Source: Pontixanthobacter aquaemixtae (GTDB taxonomy: Bacteria > Pseudomonadota > Alphaproteobacteria > Sphingomonadales > Sphingomonadaceae). Taken from it: 64,000 bases of DNA. The notes under the pieces were generated by a model that saw nothing but the letters and a program-made list of their open reading frames with translations, was not told the origin of the DNA and did no database searches. Positions 54,129 to 63,458 of this stretch are shown here, piece after piece. The position numbers and the translations under genes are program-made. Position 1 is the stretch's first letter; every line of letters starts with the position of its first letter. Location: the NCBI RefSeq assembly GCF_009827395.1, contig NZ_WTYX01000001.1, positions 1,555,722-1,619,721 on the forward strand, in the 5' to 3' direction.

Positions 54129-54710
54129 ATGGCGCGCAGCACGATGGAACGCGACGGAGACAAACCTGCACAGAAAGTGCCTGCGAAGCGGCGCGCCAAG
54201 CCCAAGCAATGGCAGCGCGCGCGCGGCGGACCGGCCAAACCCATTTCCGAATTGATGCCGCAAATCGGACGCACCGCATTCCGCCGCTTCGGCTTCGTCC
54301 AGTCTTCTGTTGTCACCCGCTGGCCGGAAATCGTCGGCGAAACCCATGCCAAGGTCTGCGCCCCCGAATCGATCCGCTTTCCGCCGGGCGACAAGGAAAA
54401 CGGCATTCTCCAACTGGTCGTGGTTCCCGCCCATGCGCCGCTGATCCAGCACGTCATTCCGGAGATTATCGAGCGGGTGAACCGCTTCTTCGGCTATCAG
54501 GCGGTGATCAAGGCCAAAATCCGGCAAGGTGCGGTTAACCCGCCGAGCGATAACAGCCGCGCGAAGGCACCGCCTTCGCTCAAGCCGATCCCGATGGAAT
54601 TGGGGGACAGCCTGCGCGATGTCGGCGATCCGGAATTGCGTACAGTGCTCGAATCGCTCGCGCGCAGTCTGGGAAACCAGAGCGATGACGACATCGACGC
54701 TATCGAATAG
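54129..54710 (+). CDS. dciA: DUF721 (DciA) family protein
   Basis: 193 residues from ATG 54129. A basic N-terminus (KRRAKPKQWQRARGG) is followed by the DUF721 KH-like core GFVQSSVVTRWPEIVGETHAKVCAPESIRFP and LQLVVVPAHAPLIQHVIPEIIERVNRFFGYQAV. DciA is the ancestral replicative helicase (DnaB) loader-operator in bacteria lacking DnaC. Sits in the usual block next to mutY and thioredoxin-fold genes before smc. Confidence 0.85.
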   Translation: MARSTMERDGDKPAQKVPAKRRAKPKQWQRARGGPAKPISELMPQIGRTAFRRFGFVQSSVVTRWPEIVGETHAKVCAPESIRFPPGDKENGILQLVVVPAHAPLIQHVIPEIIERVNRFFGYQAVIKAKIRQGAVNPPSDNSRAKAPPSLKPIPMELGDSLRDVGDPELRTVLESLARSLGNQSDDDIDAIE

Positions 54711-54722
54711 GAACCCAAGGCT

Positions 54723-55394
54723 TTGAAAAATCTGCTTCGCCCGGTCTTTCTTGTCGGCGCTGCCTTGCTAACCATCGGGGCCAACCAGAATTGGCATGCC
54801 GCGGTGGTGAAGACAGATCGCAGCCACCAGATCGGCAATCCGGAGGCGAAAGTGAAGCTGACCGAATTTGTCAGCTATACCTGCCCGCATTGCGCCAGCT
54901 TTGCCGCAAAGGGCGAACCGGTTTTGCAATTGGCCTATATCGGCCAGGGAACCGTCCAGCTCGAAATCCGCAGCATAATCCGCAATGATGTTGATCTGAC
55001 CATCTCGCTGCTGGTCGGCTGCGGCGATACTGACAAGTTCATGCGCAATCACACCTATTTCATGAGCACCCAGGACAAATGGCTGAAAGTGTTCGAGAAT
55101 TCGACTTTGGGGCAAAGGCTTCGCTGGTCCTCCGCCGACGGTCCGACCGCCAGACGCGCGATTGCCAGCGATGCCGGATATTACCAGATGATGGAAACGC
55201 GCGGGTACACCCGCACCGAGATTGACCGATGCCTGTCGGACGACAAGGAAGCCGAAAGACTGGAAGCCAACACACTCGCCGATTTTGCCGAATATAAGGT
55301 CCGGGGCACTCCCAGCTTTGCGATCAACGGCGAATTGCTGGATCACGTCCATTCATGGCAGGCGCTGGAGCCTGTCCTCAACGCGAATTTTTAA
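54723..55394 (+). CDS. exported DsbA-like thioredoxin-fold protein (CPHC)
   Basis: 223 residues from TTG 54723, 12 nt after dciA. Signal-like N-terminus (LLRPVFLVGAALLTIGANQ), active site SYTCPHCASFAAKGEP as in DsbA, and cis-Pro in VRGTPSFAINGEL. An extra Cys pair (VGCGD, DRCLSD) may form a structural disulfide. Periplasmic disulfide-bond formation is likely. The next gene is a second member. Confidence 0.88.
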   Translation: MKNLLRPVFLVGAALLTIGANQNWHAAVVKTDRSHQIGNPEAKVKLTEFVSYTCPHCASFAAKGEPVLQLAYIGQGTVQLEIRSIIRNDVDLTISLLVGCGDTDKFMRNHTYFMSTQDKWLKVFENSTLGQRLRWSSADGPTARRAIASDAGYYQMMETRGYTRTEIDRCLSDDKEAERLEANTLADFAEYKVRGTPSFAINGELLDHVHSWQALEPVLNANF

Positions 55395-55496
55395 GGCACA
55401 AGTCTTGGGACAAACTGTGGATAGCGCTATCGAGTGCTTTACCCGCCCGCCCCTTCGTATAGCCTCCACCAACATTTTTACGGATATAGACCCGAT

Positions 55497-56246
55497 ATGA
55501 CCATTCTTCGCAAAATCGCCCTCGCCACTTTCGCTGCGCCGCTCGCATTGGGTTTGGCCGCATGCAATTCCGAAGCCGACGATGTTGGCGTGGAAGAAGG
55601 CGCGCAGATCGCCCCGATTGCAGCGCCTGAAGGCACTGCATGGACCGAAGTGGTCAATGTTTCGGAAGAAGGCGGCTATGTTCTGGGCAATCCCGATGCG
55701 CCGCTGAAAGTGGTTGAATATGCCTCGCACACATGCGGCGCTTGCGCACAGTTCAGCGTCCAAGGTGGGCCGCCGCTGCAGGAAGAATATGTGAACAGCG
55801 GCCGGGTCAGCTACGAATTGCGCAATCTGGTGCGCGATCCGATCGATCTGGTCATTTCGACAATGGCCCGCTGCGGTGAACCCGCCGCCTTTATCCCGCG
55901 CGCCGATCAGGCATGGGCGAGCTTCAATGAAGTGATGGGCGGCGCGCAGAGCAATGGCCAAGCCTTGCAGCAGGCGATGGAAATGCCCGAAGAGCAACGC
56001 TACGTCGCGATTGCCGAGGCCGCCGGCCTGTTCGGCTTCTTCCAGGCCCGCGGCCTTCCGCGTGATCAGGCGCAGACTTGTCTCGCCGATGTCGACAATG
56101 TGAAAGCAATTGCCGAACGCTCCGCCGCGCAATCGAACGAATTGGGCGTCAATGCGACGCCGACATTCTTCCTCAATGGCCGCAAGCTGGACGTGAACCA
56201 GTGGCCCGGTCTTGAACCGATCCTGCAACGCGCGGGCGCACGCTAA
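55497..56246 (+). CDS. DsbA-like thioredoxin-fold lipoprotein (CGAC)
   Basis: 249 residues from ATG 55497. Lipobox ALGLAACNS (Cys near residue 22) predicts membrane anchoring. The active site SHTCGACAQFSVQGGPP is CGAC in place of CPHC, giving a different redox potential, and the cis-Pro is in VNATPTFFLNGRKL. It lies 33 nt upstream of smc. The pair of DsbA-like proteins may divide oxidant and reductant roles; this is inference. Confidence 0.85.
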   Translation: MTILRKIALATFAAPLALGLAACNSEADDVGVEEGAQIAPIAAPEGTAWTEVVNVSEEGGYVLGNPDAPLKVVEYASHTCGACAQFSVQGGPPLQEEYVNSGRVSYELRNLVRDPIDLVISTMARCGEPAAFIPRADQAWASFNEVMGGAQSNGQALQQAMEMPEEQRYVAIAEAAGLFGFFQARGLPRDQAQTCLADVDNVKAIAERSAAQSNELGVNATPTFFLNGRKLDVNQWPGLEPILQRAGAR

Positions 56247-56278
56247 AGCGGCGACTGACGGGGGGAACGGCAGCAGCG

Positions 56279-59200
56279 ATGCAAATAAAACGGCTCAAGC
56301 TCAGCGGCTTTAAAAGCTTCGTCGAGCCAGCCGAATTGCGCATCGAAAAGGGACTGACCGGCGTTGTCGGGCCCAATGGCTGCGGCAAATCCAATCTGCT
56401 CGAAGCGATCCGCTGGGTGATGGGCGAAAACTCGCCCAAATCGATGCGCTCGGGCGGAATGGACGACGTTATTTTTGCCGGCACCGAGCAACGCCCGCCG
56501 CGCGATTTCGCAGAGGTTGTTCTCCACGCCGAAGACGATGACGGCGAAGACCTGGACGTGATGCGCCGGATCGAACGCGGTGCAGGTAGTGCGTACCGCG
56601 TCAACGGCAATGATGTGCGGGCGAAGGATGTCTCGCTGACCTTCGCCGATGCCGCAACCGGTGCGCATAGCCCCGCTCTGGTCAGCCAGGGCAAGATCGC
56701 GCAAGTCATTGCCGCCAAGCCGACCGAACGCCGGCAAATGCTCGAAGAGGCCGCTGGCATTGCCGGGCTTCACGTGCGCCGCCGCGATGCCGAGAGCAAG
56801 CTGCGTTCGACCGAGAAAAATCTCGAGCGGTTGGAGGACCTGATGGCGGGCCTCGACACGCAGATGGCGTCGCTGCGCAGGCAGGCCAAACAGGCTGAAC
56901 GCTATACCAAGCTGACCGACCAGATTACGATTGCTGGGGCCCGCGTGCTGTTTGCACGGTGGCGCGATGCGGCAGCAGCGGCCGATGCTGCGCGCGAGCA
57001 GGCGCAGGCGGCAGAGGCACGCGTTACCGCCGCCAAGGAAGCCACCGACGCAGCGCAAAAGGCCCAGCATGACGCGGCGAAAACGCTGTCCGAAGCGCGC
57101 GAGGAACAGGCCGACCGGCGCGATGATGCCAGCGCGCATGGCCACCGGATGGCCGCGCTCACATCGCAACTGGAAGCCGCAGAGCAGCGGCTGGCCGATC
57201 TCGACCGGCAGAAATCCCGGCTGGAGGAAGATCGCGGCGAGGCGGACCGGCTGACCAAAGACGCCGCCGAAGCGCTGGCACGGCTTGAGAAGGATCTGGC
57301 CCAAAGCGAAAAATCGCTCAGCGCCGATGAAGAGCGCCGCCCTGCGCTGGCAGAAGCGCTCGAAGAAGCAGAACGCGCCGGACGCGCTGCGGAACTGGCG
57401 CTGGCCAAGGCGACCGCCGATCAGGCAGGCGTCGAAGCCGAATGGCGCGTTGCCGAAGCAGAAGTTGCGCAGGCCCAATCGCGTCTCGACCGGTTGAATG
57501 CCGAAAGCGAGCGGCAGGCGCAAACGCGCGCGTCGCTGTCGCAAGCGGGCGATCCCGCGCAAGCGGTTGCGCAAGCCAAAAGCGATGCCGAGCAGGCCGC
57601 CGACACGCTGTCCAAACTGCGCGCCGATCTGGAGCAGCAACGCGAAAGCAAGCAGGCTTTGCAAACCGCGCGCGATGAAGCCGGAACCGCGCTTGCCGCG
57701 GCGAAGGCCGAACTGGCCGGGATCGAACGCGAATATAATGCGCTGGTGCGCGATCGCGATGCGCGCGAGAGGCAACGCACGCAGCGCAAGGGCCTGCCTG
57801 CCGCTCTCGATGAAGTGCGCGCCAAGCCCGGCTATGAACGCGCATTGGCTGCCGCGCTGGGCCGCGATGCGAAGTCGCCATTGGGCACTCCATCCGACGA
57901 AGGCGAAGGACGTTTCTGGACGGGCAGCGATGCCCCCAAAGCTGTCGCCGATAGTCTTGCCGCCTATGTCACATCCTGCCCCGCGCAGCTGAAAGCCCGT
58001 CTGGCGCTGGTCCATGTCGCCGAAAGCGATGATGGCCGCAAGCTGGGCCCAGGCGAATGGCTCGTCACCATCGGCGGGCATCTGCGCCGCTGGGACGGCT
58101 TCGTCGCGCGCGGTGAAGGCGCAGCCGAAGCGGCCCGGCTGGAAGCCGAAAACCGTCTTGCCGAGCTTGAGGCGGAGCTGCCCGCAAAACGCACCGCATC
58201 CGAACATGCAGAGGCAGCGCAGGCAGAGGCGCAGGGCCAATTGGCGGCTTTGCAGACGGCATTGGTAGCGCGCGAACGCGAGGTTGGCGAAGCGGCGGAG
58301 GCCGAGCGGCACGCTTTGCGCGCGCTCGATCAGGCAGAAGTGGCGCGCGAACGGCTCGCTTCACGATTGCAGGAACTCGACACCGCAGAGGCCGATCTGG
58401 CCGAGCAGACAAAGCTTGCCCAGGCCGATCTTGAACAGGCAAAGGCAAAGCGCAGAGAGCTTCCCGCGCCCGATACCGGCCGGGCCGCATTGGAAGCCGC
58501 GGGCTCCAAACACGATGTCGCGCGATCGGCGCTTCAGGCCGCCACCGCGACTTTGGCCGCGCATGATCAAGCGCTTGCGGTCGCGCGCGAGCGGACTGCG
58601 GCGCAGCGCAGCGACATGGCCAACTGGCAAACGCGATCGGGCGAGGCGGCGCAGCGGCTGTCCGATATGGCGCGCCGGTTCGAAGAAATCGAAGAGGAAC
58701 GCGCGGTGTTCGCGGCAAAGCCTGAAGGGCTGATGCGCGAGATCGAGCAAGGCGATGCGGTGCGCGAACGGCTGACCAAGGATCTCGCCGCTGCCGAAGC
58801 CGTGGTTGCCGCCGCGCAGGAAACGGCGCAGCAAATCGACCGGACATTCGCCGAAGCCACTGAAGCACTCGCCACCGCACGCGAATCGCGTGCCGGCCTG
58901 TCCGCCCGCGCGGAAAGCGAAGAAGCGCGCCGGACGGAAATGGCGCGCGTCTCTGGCGAACGCTTCCAATGCCCGCCGCCGATGCTCGCCAACAAGTTTG
59001 AATTCGACGCCGACGAGGTCAAGAATTCGGGGCTCGAAAGCGAGGAGCTGGAGCGTCTTACCGCGAGCCGTGAGCGCATCGGACCGGTCAATCTGGTGGC
59101 GTCCGAAGAACTGACCAAACTCGAAGAAGAGCACGGATCAAGCGCAGCCGAACAGGAAGAATTGCACGAGGCGGTCAACCGGCTGCGCGGATCAATCGGC

Positions 59201-59704
59201 AGTTTGAACCGCGAGGGGCGCGAGCGTCTGAAAACCGCGTTCGAGCAAGTCGACACGCATTTCCGCCGACTGTTCACGCGGCTGTTCAATGGCGGCCAGG
59301 CCCATCTGGCACTGATCGACAGCGATGATCCGCTGGAGGCGGGTCTGGAGATATTTGCGCAGCCGCCGGGCAAGAAATTGCAATCTCTGACATTGCTTTC
59401 GGGCGGAGAACAGGCGCTGACCGCCATCGCGCTGATCTTTGCGCTGTTCCTGACCAATCCCGCGCCGATCTGCGTGCTGGACGAAGTCGACGCGCCGCTC
59501 GACGACGCCAATATTGACCGGTTCTGCGACCTGCTCGACGCGATGAGCAAGGAAACCAAGACGCGCTATCTGATCGTCACGCACAATGCGGTAACGATGA
59601 GCCGGATGCATCGCCTGTTCGGCGTGACAATGGTCGAACAGGGCGTCTCCCGCCTCGTCAGTGTCGATCTGGATGTGGCCGAGGAACTGGTCGCGGCGCA
59701 GTAG
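56279..59704 (+). CDS. smc: chromosome partition protein SMC
   Basis: 1141 residues. ATPase head N-part with VVGPNGCGKSNLLEAIRWVMG (Walker A, residues 30-37), a long coiled coil rich in Glu/Ala/Arg from about 170 to 490 and 640 to 930, a hinge in between (about 500-640), and a C-terminal head with SLTLLSGGEQALTAIALIFALF (signature) and ICVLDEVDAPLDDANIDRFCDLLDA (Walker B). It organises and segregates chromosomes with ScpAB. A 690-codon antisense frame is a high-GC shadow. Confidence 0.97.
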   Translation: MQIKRLKLSGFKSFVEPAELRIEKGLTGVVGPNGCGKSNLLEAIRWVMGENSPKSMRSGGMDDVIFAGTEQRPPRDFAEVVLHAEDDDGEDLDVMRRIERGAGSAYRVNGNDVRAKDVSLTFADAATGAHSPALVSQGKIAQVIAAKPTERRQMLEEAAGIAGLHVRRRDAESKLRSTEKNLERLEDLMAGLDTQMASLRRQAKQAERYTKLTDQITIAGARVLFARWRDAAAAADAAREQAQAAEARVTAAKEATDAAQKAQHDAAKTLSEAREEQADRRDDASAHGHRMAALTSQLEAAEQRLADLDRQKSRLEEDRGEADRLTKDAAEALARLEKDLAQSEKSLSADEERRPALAEALEEAERAGRAAELALAKATADQAGVEAEWRVAEAEVAQAQSRLDRLNAESERQAQTRASLSQAGDPAQAVAQAKSDAEQAADTLSKLRADLEQQRESKQALQTARDEAGTALAAAKAELAGIEREYNALVRDRDARERQRTQRKGLPAALDEVRAKPGYERALAAALGRDAKSPLGTPSDEGEGRFWTGSDAPKAVADSLAAYVTSCPAQLKARLALVHVAESDDGRKLGPGEWLVTIGGHLRRWDGFVARGEGAAEAARLEAENRLAELEAELPAKRTASEHAEAAQAEAQGQLAALQTALVAREREVGEAAEAERHALRALDQAEVARERLASRLQELDTAEADLAEQTKLAQADLEQAKAKRRELPAPDTGRAALEAAGSKHDVARSALQAATATLAAHDQALAVARERTAAQRSDMANWQTRSGEAAQRLSDMARRFEEIEEERAVFAAKPEGLMREIEQGDAVRERLTKDLAAAEAVVAAAQETAQQIDRTFAEATEALATARESRAGLSARAESEEARRTEMARVSGERFQCPPPMLANKFEFDADEVKNSGLESEELERLTASRERIGPVNLVASEELTKLEEEHGSSAAEQEELHEAVNRLRGSIGSLNREGRERLKTAFEQVDTHFRRLFTRLFNGGQAHLALIDSDDPLEAGLEIFAQPPGKKLQSLTLLSGGEQALTAIALIFALFLTNPAPICVLDEVDAPLDDANIDRFCDLLDAMSKETKTRYLIVTHNAVTMSRMHRLFGVTMVEQGVSRLVSVDLDVAEELVAAQ

Positions 59705-59738
59705 CAGAAAGTTCGGGCGCCCTTGCCGGGATGCGGAT

Positions 59739-60182
59739 TTAAGCGTCCAGCGCCGCCACCAGGCGGGCGCGAATTCCTTTGAGTTGGGCAATCACCTCTG
59801 CCGGAACGACCGGCTCCGCTGGTGGCGCAATGGGTGCGGGGTCAATTGCGGGGGCCGCAGCAGGTGCCGCAGCGGGTGAATGTTCCGTTTCCGCAGCAGG
59901 AGCGGGTGGCGGAGCATCCTCTCCCTTGCCGTCTTCCAGCGCTTGTTGAGCGCCTTTCAAAGTATAGCCGTCACGGTTCACCAGCTTGTCGATTTTTTCG
60001 ATCAGCTCGACATCTTCGGGCCGGTAATAACGGCGCCCGCCGCTCCGCTTGAGCGGTTCGAGCATCGGGAATTGCTGTTCCCAATAACGCAATACATGGG
60101 TTTTGATATCCAGCGCTTTGCTGACTTCACCAATCGTGCGGAGCGCGCCTTCGTCTTTTCCGTCTTCGAATTGGGCGCTCAT
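59739..60182 (-). CDS. MerR family transcriptional regulator
   Basis: 147 residues from ATG 60182. N-terminal MerR HTH LRTIGEVSKALDIKTHVLRYWEQQFPMLEPLKRSGGRRYYRPEDVELIEKIDKLV; then an Ala/Pro-rich linker (residues 90-125) and a short helix. It follows ihfA by 4 nt, the order normal for alphaproteobacteria. The effector is unknown; the lack of Cys argues against metals. Confidence 0.9.
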   Translation of the reverse strand: MSAQFEDGKDEGALRTIGEVSKALDIKTHVLRYWEQQFPMLEPLKRSGGRRYYRPEDVELIEKIDKLVNRDGYTLKGAQQALEDGKGEDAPPPAPAAETEHSPAAAPAAAPAIDPAPIAPPAEPVVPAEVIAQLKGIRARLVAALDA

Positions 60183-60186
60183 CCAT

Positions 60187-60486
60187 TTATCCCTTGGCAA
60201 TACGCTCTTTCAGCAGCTGGCTGGCGCGAAAAGTCATGACCCGGCGCGGGGTGATTGGCACTTCAACGCCGGTTTTCGGGTTGCGGCCGATACGTTCTTT
60301 CTTGTCGCGCAGGATGAAGCTTCCAAAGCCGGAAATCTTCACATTCTGCCCGTCAGACATGGCATCACACATATGCGCAAGGATCGCTTCCACCAGGTCC
60401 AGCGACTCGGCCCGCGAGAATCCCATTTTGCGATTAATCGTCTCTGCCAGATCGGCTCTTGTCAGTGTGTTTACTGAACGAGACAT
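60187..60486 (-). CDS. ihfA: integration host factor subunit alpha
   Basis: 99 residues. [72 protein letters not shown] is the IHF/HU fold with the minor-groove Pro arm (GRNPKTG). It bends DNA with IhfB. It lies after fabH, from which it is separated by 114 nt including a small terminator, so it may have its own promoter. Confidence 0.93.
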   Translation of the reverse strand: MSRSVNTLTRADLAETINRKMGFSRAESLDLVEAILAHMCDAMSDGQNVKISGFGSFILRDKKERIGRNPKTGVEVPITPRRVMTFRASQLLKERIAKG

Positions 60487-60576
60487 TCGCTCTCTCCCTT
60501 ACCGGCGCGACCCAGGTTTTTCGGAATTAAGGTATGTACGTAGCTGCTTTCGCCCTTTTGGGCAAATAATTTGGTG

Positions 60577-60600
60577 CAAAAAACGCAACAATATTGCGGA
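60577..60600 (-). terminator. short intrinsic terminator after fabH
   Basis: Read on the minus strand right after the fabH stop: CGCAA, loop TATTG, TTGCG, then six T. The stem is only 5 bp, so termination may be partial and allow some readthrough into ihfA. Confidence 0.5.
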
Positions 60601-61578
60601 TTACATTCTCACCAGCGATGCACCCCAGGTGAATCCGCCGCCCATCGCTTCAAACATGACCAGATCGCCTTTCTTGATCCGGCCATCCCGGATGCCAACA
60701 TCGAACGCCAATGGCACCGAAGCGGCAGAGGTATTGGCATGCTGGTCCACGGTGACAATCACCTTCTCCGCCGGCAGCCCCAGCTTGCGCGCGGTTGCGT
60801 CAAGAATGCGGGCATTGGCCTGATGCGGTACCACCCAGTCGATGTCAGCCGCAGCATGCCCTGACGCGGCGAGCGTTTCCTTGAGAACATCGGACAGATT
60901 AACCACCGCATGGCGGAAAACCTCGCGGCCCTTCATGCGCAATTTGCCGACCGTCCCGGTGGTCGAAGGCCCGCCATCGACATAGAGCAATTCGTTATGC
61001 TTGCCGTCCGCATGCAGCTTGGTGGACAGAACGCCTGGGCCGTCTTTGGGACCGTCTTCGGCAACCTCTTGCGCTTCCAGCACCATCGCGCCCGCGCCAT
61101 CACCAAACAGCACGCAAGTGGTCCGGTCTTCCCAGTCGAGAATGCGGCTGAATGTCTCTGCCCCGATCACCAATGCGCGTTTTGCCATGCCGGTGCGCAG
61201 CATCGAATCGGCCGTGCCCAATGCATAGAGAAAGCCCGAACAGACCGCCGCGACATCGAATGCAATGCCGCCATTGCAGCCGAGATTGTGTTGGACCTGC
61301 GTTGCGGTGGCAGGAAATGTCTGATCCGGAGTGGCGGTGGCCAGCACGATCAGATCGACATCCTTGCCATCCATGCCCGCCGCCTCAAGCGCACGCTGCG
61401 CTGCCTGCGTTGCCAGCGACGATGTGGTTTCCCCGTCATCGGCAATATAGCGCTGGCGGATGCCGGTACGCTCGACAATCCATTCGTCCGTCGTATCGAC
61501 GCGCTGCGAAAGCTCTTCGTTGGAGACAGCCTTGCCAGGCAAGGCAGAACCACTGCCACGGATGACCGAACGGATCAC
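60601..61578 (-). CDS. fabH: beta-ketoacyl-ACP synthase III
   Basis: 325 residues. Catalytic Cys in [17 protein letters not shown], His in [19 protein letters not shown], and Asn in the [14 protein letters not shown] block; [16 protein letters not shown] ends the protein. It starts fatty acid synthesis by condensing acetyl-CoA with malonyl-ACP. Its start overlaps the plsX stop (ATGA). Confidence 0.96.
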   Translation of the reverse strand: MIRSVIRGSGSALPGKAVSNEELSQRVDTTDEWIVERTGIRQRYIADDGETTSSLATQAAQRALEAAGMDGKDVDLIVLATATPDQTFPATATQVQHNLGCNGGIAFDVAAVCSGFLYALGTADSMLRTGMAKRALVIGAETFSRILDWEDRTTCVLFGDGAGAMVLEAQEVAEDGPKDGPGVLSTKLHADGKHNELLYVDGGPSTTGTVGKLRMKGREVFRHAVVNLSDVLKETLAASGHAAADIDWVVPHQANARILDATARKLGLPAEKVIVTVDQHANTSAASVPLAFDVGIRDGRIKKGDLVMFEAMGGGFTWGASLVRM

Positions 61579-62630
61579 TTGGCCGCGCTATTATCAAAAG
61601 CGGCGTCGTCGCGGGCTTGCAATTCGGCAAGGCCGGCGCTGATACGCTGCGTCAGATTTTCTTCGAGCAAGCGCGCAGCAACCGTGACGGCATTGGCCAC
61701 CCCGCCCGCGCTCGCGCTGCCATGGCTTTTCACCACAACCCCGTTGAGGCCAAGGAACACCGCGCCATTGTGATTGTTGGGATCGAGATGATGCTTGAGC
61801 AATTCGGTTGCCGGGCGCGACACCAGAAATCCGATCTTTGACCGCAGCGAGCTGGTGAAGGCATTGCGCAACAGATCGGTCACAAATCGCGCGGTTCCTT
61901 CGATCGCTTTCAAAGCGATATTGCCGGAGAAACCGTCGGTCACCACAACGTCCACTTCGCCGCGATTGATCTTGTCCGATTCGACATAGCCTTCGAAGCT
62001 CATATCGAGGCCGGGCGCTTCCTGAAGCTGCTCCGCCGCTTCGCGCAGCCGGTCAAAACCCTTGTTTTCCTCTGTCCCGATATTCAGCAGGCGGACGCGC
62101 GGCATATCGCGCCCGGTGAGAATTTTCGAATAGGCAGCGCCCATAATCGCGAACTGGACCAGATTGCGCGCATCGGCCTCTGTATTTGCGCCCAGATCGA
62201 GCATGATGACATCATTATCGCCCAGCGTTGGCATAAGCGCCGCAAGCGCAGGGCGATCGATCCCCGGCATTGTCCGCAGCGCAAGCTTGCTCATCGCCAT
62301 CAGCGCGCCGGTATTCCCGCCGCTGACCGCAGCGCCGGCATCGCCTTTTTTTACCGCATTGACGGCAAGCCCCATCGATGTCGTCTTCGCGCGGCGCAGC
62401 GCCTTGGTCGGCAGCTCGTCCCCGCTGACAACATCATCGCAATGAAGAATTTCGGATGCACCGCGCATATTGGGATGATCTTGCAGCGCGGCTTTGATCC
62501 GCGCTTCATCGCCAACCAGCAGGAACTGGAACTGGTCATGCCGGCGGCGCGCTTCGGCAGCGCCGTCGATCATAACGCGCACGCCTTCATCGCCGCCCAT
62601 CGCATCAACGGCGATACGCGGGAGGCTCAT
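61575..62630 (-). CDS. plsX: phosphate acyltransferase PlsX
   Basis: 351 residues. [22 protein letters not shown] is the N-terminal signature, followed by [30 protein letters not shown] and [16 protein letters not shown]. It converts acyl-ACP to acyl-phosphate for PlsY, the first step of phospholipid synthesis in most bacteria. Together with plsC at 36969 it covers the glycerophospholipid route. Lies 29 nt after rpmF and is coupled to fabH. Confidence 0.96.
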   Translation of the reverse strand: MSLPRIAVDAMGGDEGVRVMIDGAAEARRRHDQFQFLLVGDEARIKAALQDHPNMRGASEILHCDDVVSGDELPTKALRRAKTTSMGLAVNAVKKGDAGAAVSGGNTGALMAMSKLALRTMPGIDRPALAALMPTLGDNDVIMLDLGANTEADARNLVQFAIMGAAYSKILTGRDMPRVRLLNIGTEENKGFDRLREAAEQLQEAPGLDMSFEGYVESDKINRGEVDVVVTDGFSGNIALKAIEGTARFVTDLLRNAFTSSLRSKIGFLVSRPATELLKHHLDPNNHNGAVFLGLNGVVVKSHGSASAGGVANAVTVAARLLEENLTQRISAGLAELQARDDAAFDNSAAK

Positions 62631-62659
62631 GGGCGTTTACTCCGGGACAATGTGTGGTC

Positions 62660-62839
62660 TTAGAGACCTACTGCGACAATTTCGCGTCCATTATAGTGGC
62701 CGCAAGCGTTGCACATATTGTGCGGACGCTTCAGCTCGCCACAATTGCTGCATTCATGGAATGCTTCGGGCTTCAGCGAATCATGCGAACGACGGATACC
62801 GCGACGGTGCGGCGAAACTTTTCTCTTAGGGACAGCCAT
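62660..62839 (-). CDS. rpmF: 50S ribosomal protein L32
   Basis: 59 residues from ATG 62839. [20 protein letters not shown] and [27 protein letters not shown] with two CxxC pairs, as in zinc-binding L32. The frame extends upstream without support. It leads the rpmF-plsX-fabH-ihfA-merR cluster. Confidence 0.96.
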   Translation of the reverse strand: MAVPKRKVSPHRRGIRRSHDSLKPEAFHECSNCGELKRPHNMCNACGHYNGREIVAVGL

Positions 62840-63054
62840 AGCGGCACCTGTTCCTTGAATTAAACTGCAGATTGTTAGGGCCGCTTTAAGCGAAGGCCCT
62901 GCCCTGCACAAGCAATACTCGCGCATGGGAATCAAAGCCCGGCTCTCACGGGAAGGGGCGCGCTATAGAGGAAATTCGCCGCAACGCAACCCGCGACATT
63001 GCTATTCGCTGCAAGAATGAGTAGCAAAGCGAAACTTAAACGGAGGGATTCCCG

Positions 63055-63447
63055 ATGATTTTACCAGTAACGCTTTGCACCGCTGCGGCAATGGCCGTTC
63101 TCACCATCTGGCTGATGGTCCGGATCGGCAAATTGCGCGGGCAAGAGAAAATCCTGCACGGCGATGGCGGCAATCCCGGATTGATCCGGCGGATGCGCGC
63201 GCAGCTCAATTTCGTGGAAAGCGCGCCCTTTGTGCTGGCATTGGCCGCAGGAATCGAGATCACCGGCAAAGGCGGCCAATGGCTCGCTTATGTGGCCGGC
63301 ATCTATATTCTCGGCCGGGTTGCGCATGCCATCGGGATGGACGCCGAAACAGCAGCCAAAACCCGCGTCGCTGGTGTGGTGATCACTTTGCTGACATTGC
63401 TCGGCCTGGCAATTGTTGCCGTGCTGATCGCCGCAGGTGTGATGTAA
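63055..63447 (+). CDS. MAPEG family membrane protein
   Basis: 130 residues, four helices. RIGKLRGQEKILHGDGGNPGLIRRMRAQLNFVESAPFVLALA is the MAPEG signature (the RxxAxxN-like QLNFVE). Family members act as membrane glutathione transferases or related enzymes. GGAGG is 7 nt before the ATG. Divergent from rpmF with 215 nt of shared upstream DNA. Confidence 0.9.
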   Translation: MILPVTLCTAAAMAVLTIWLMVRIGKLRGQEKILHGDGGNPGLIRRMRAQLNFVESAPFVLALAAGIEITGKGGQWLAYVAGIYILGRVAHAIGMDAETAAKTRVAGVVITLLTLLGLAIVAVLIAAGVM

Positions 63448-63458
63448 GTCGCCTGCAA

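Noticed and set aside
56243-58312. 690-codon frame antisense to smc, and a 575-codon frame at 4374-6101 antisense to the FkbM methyltransferase
   Set aside because: Both mirror strongly conserved genes on the other strand and have no recognisable domains or ribosome-binding sites.
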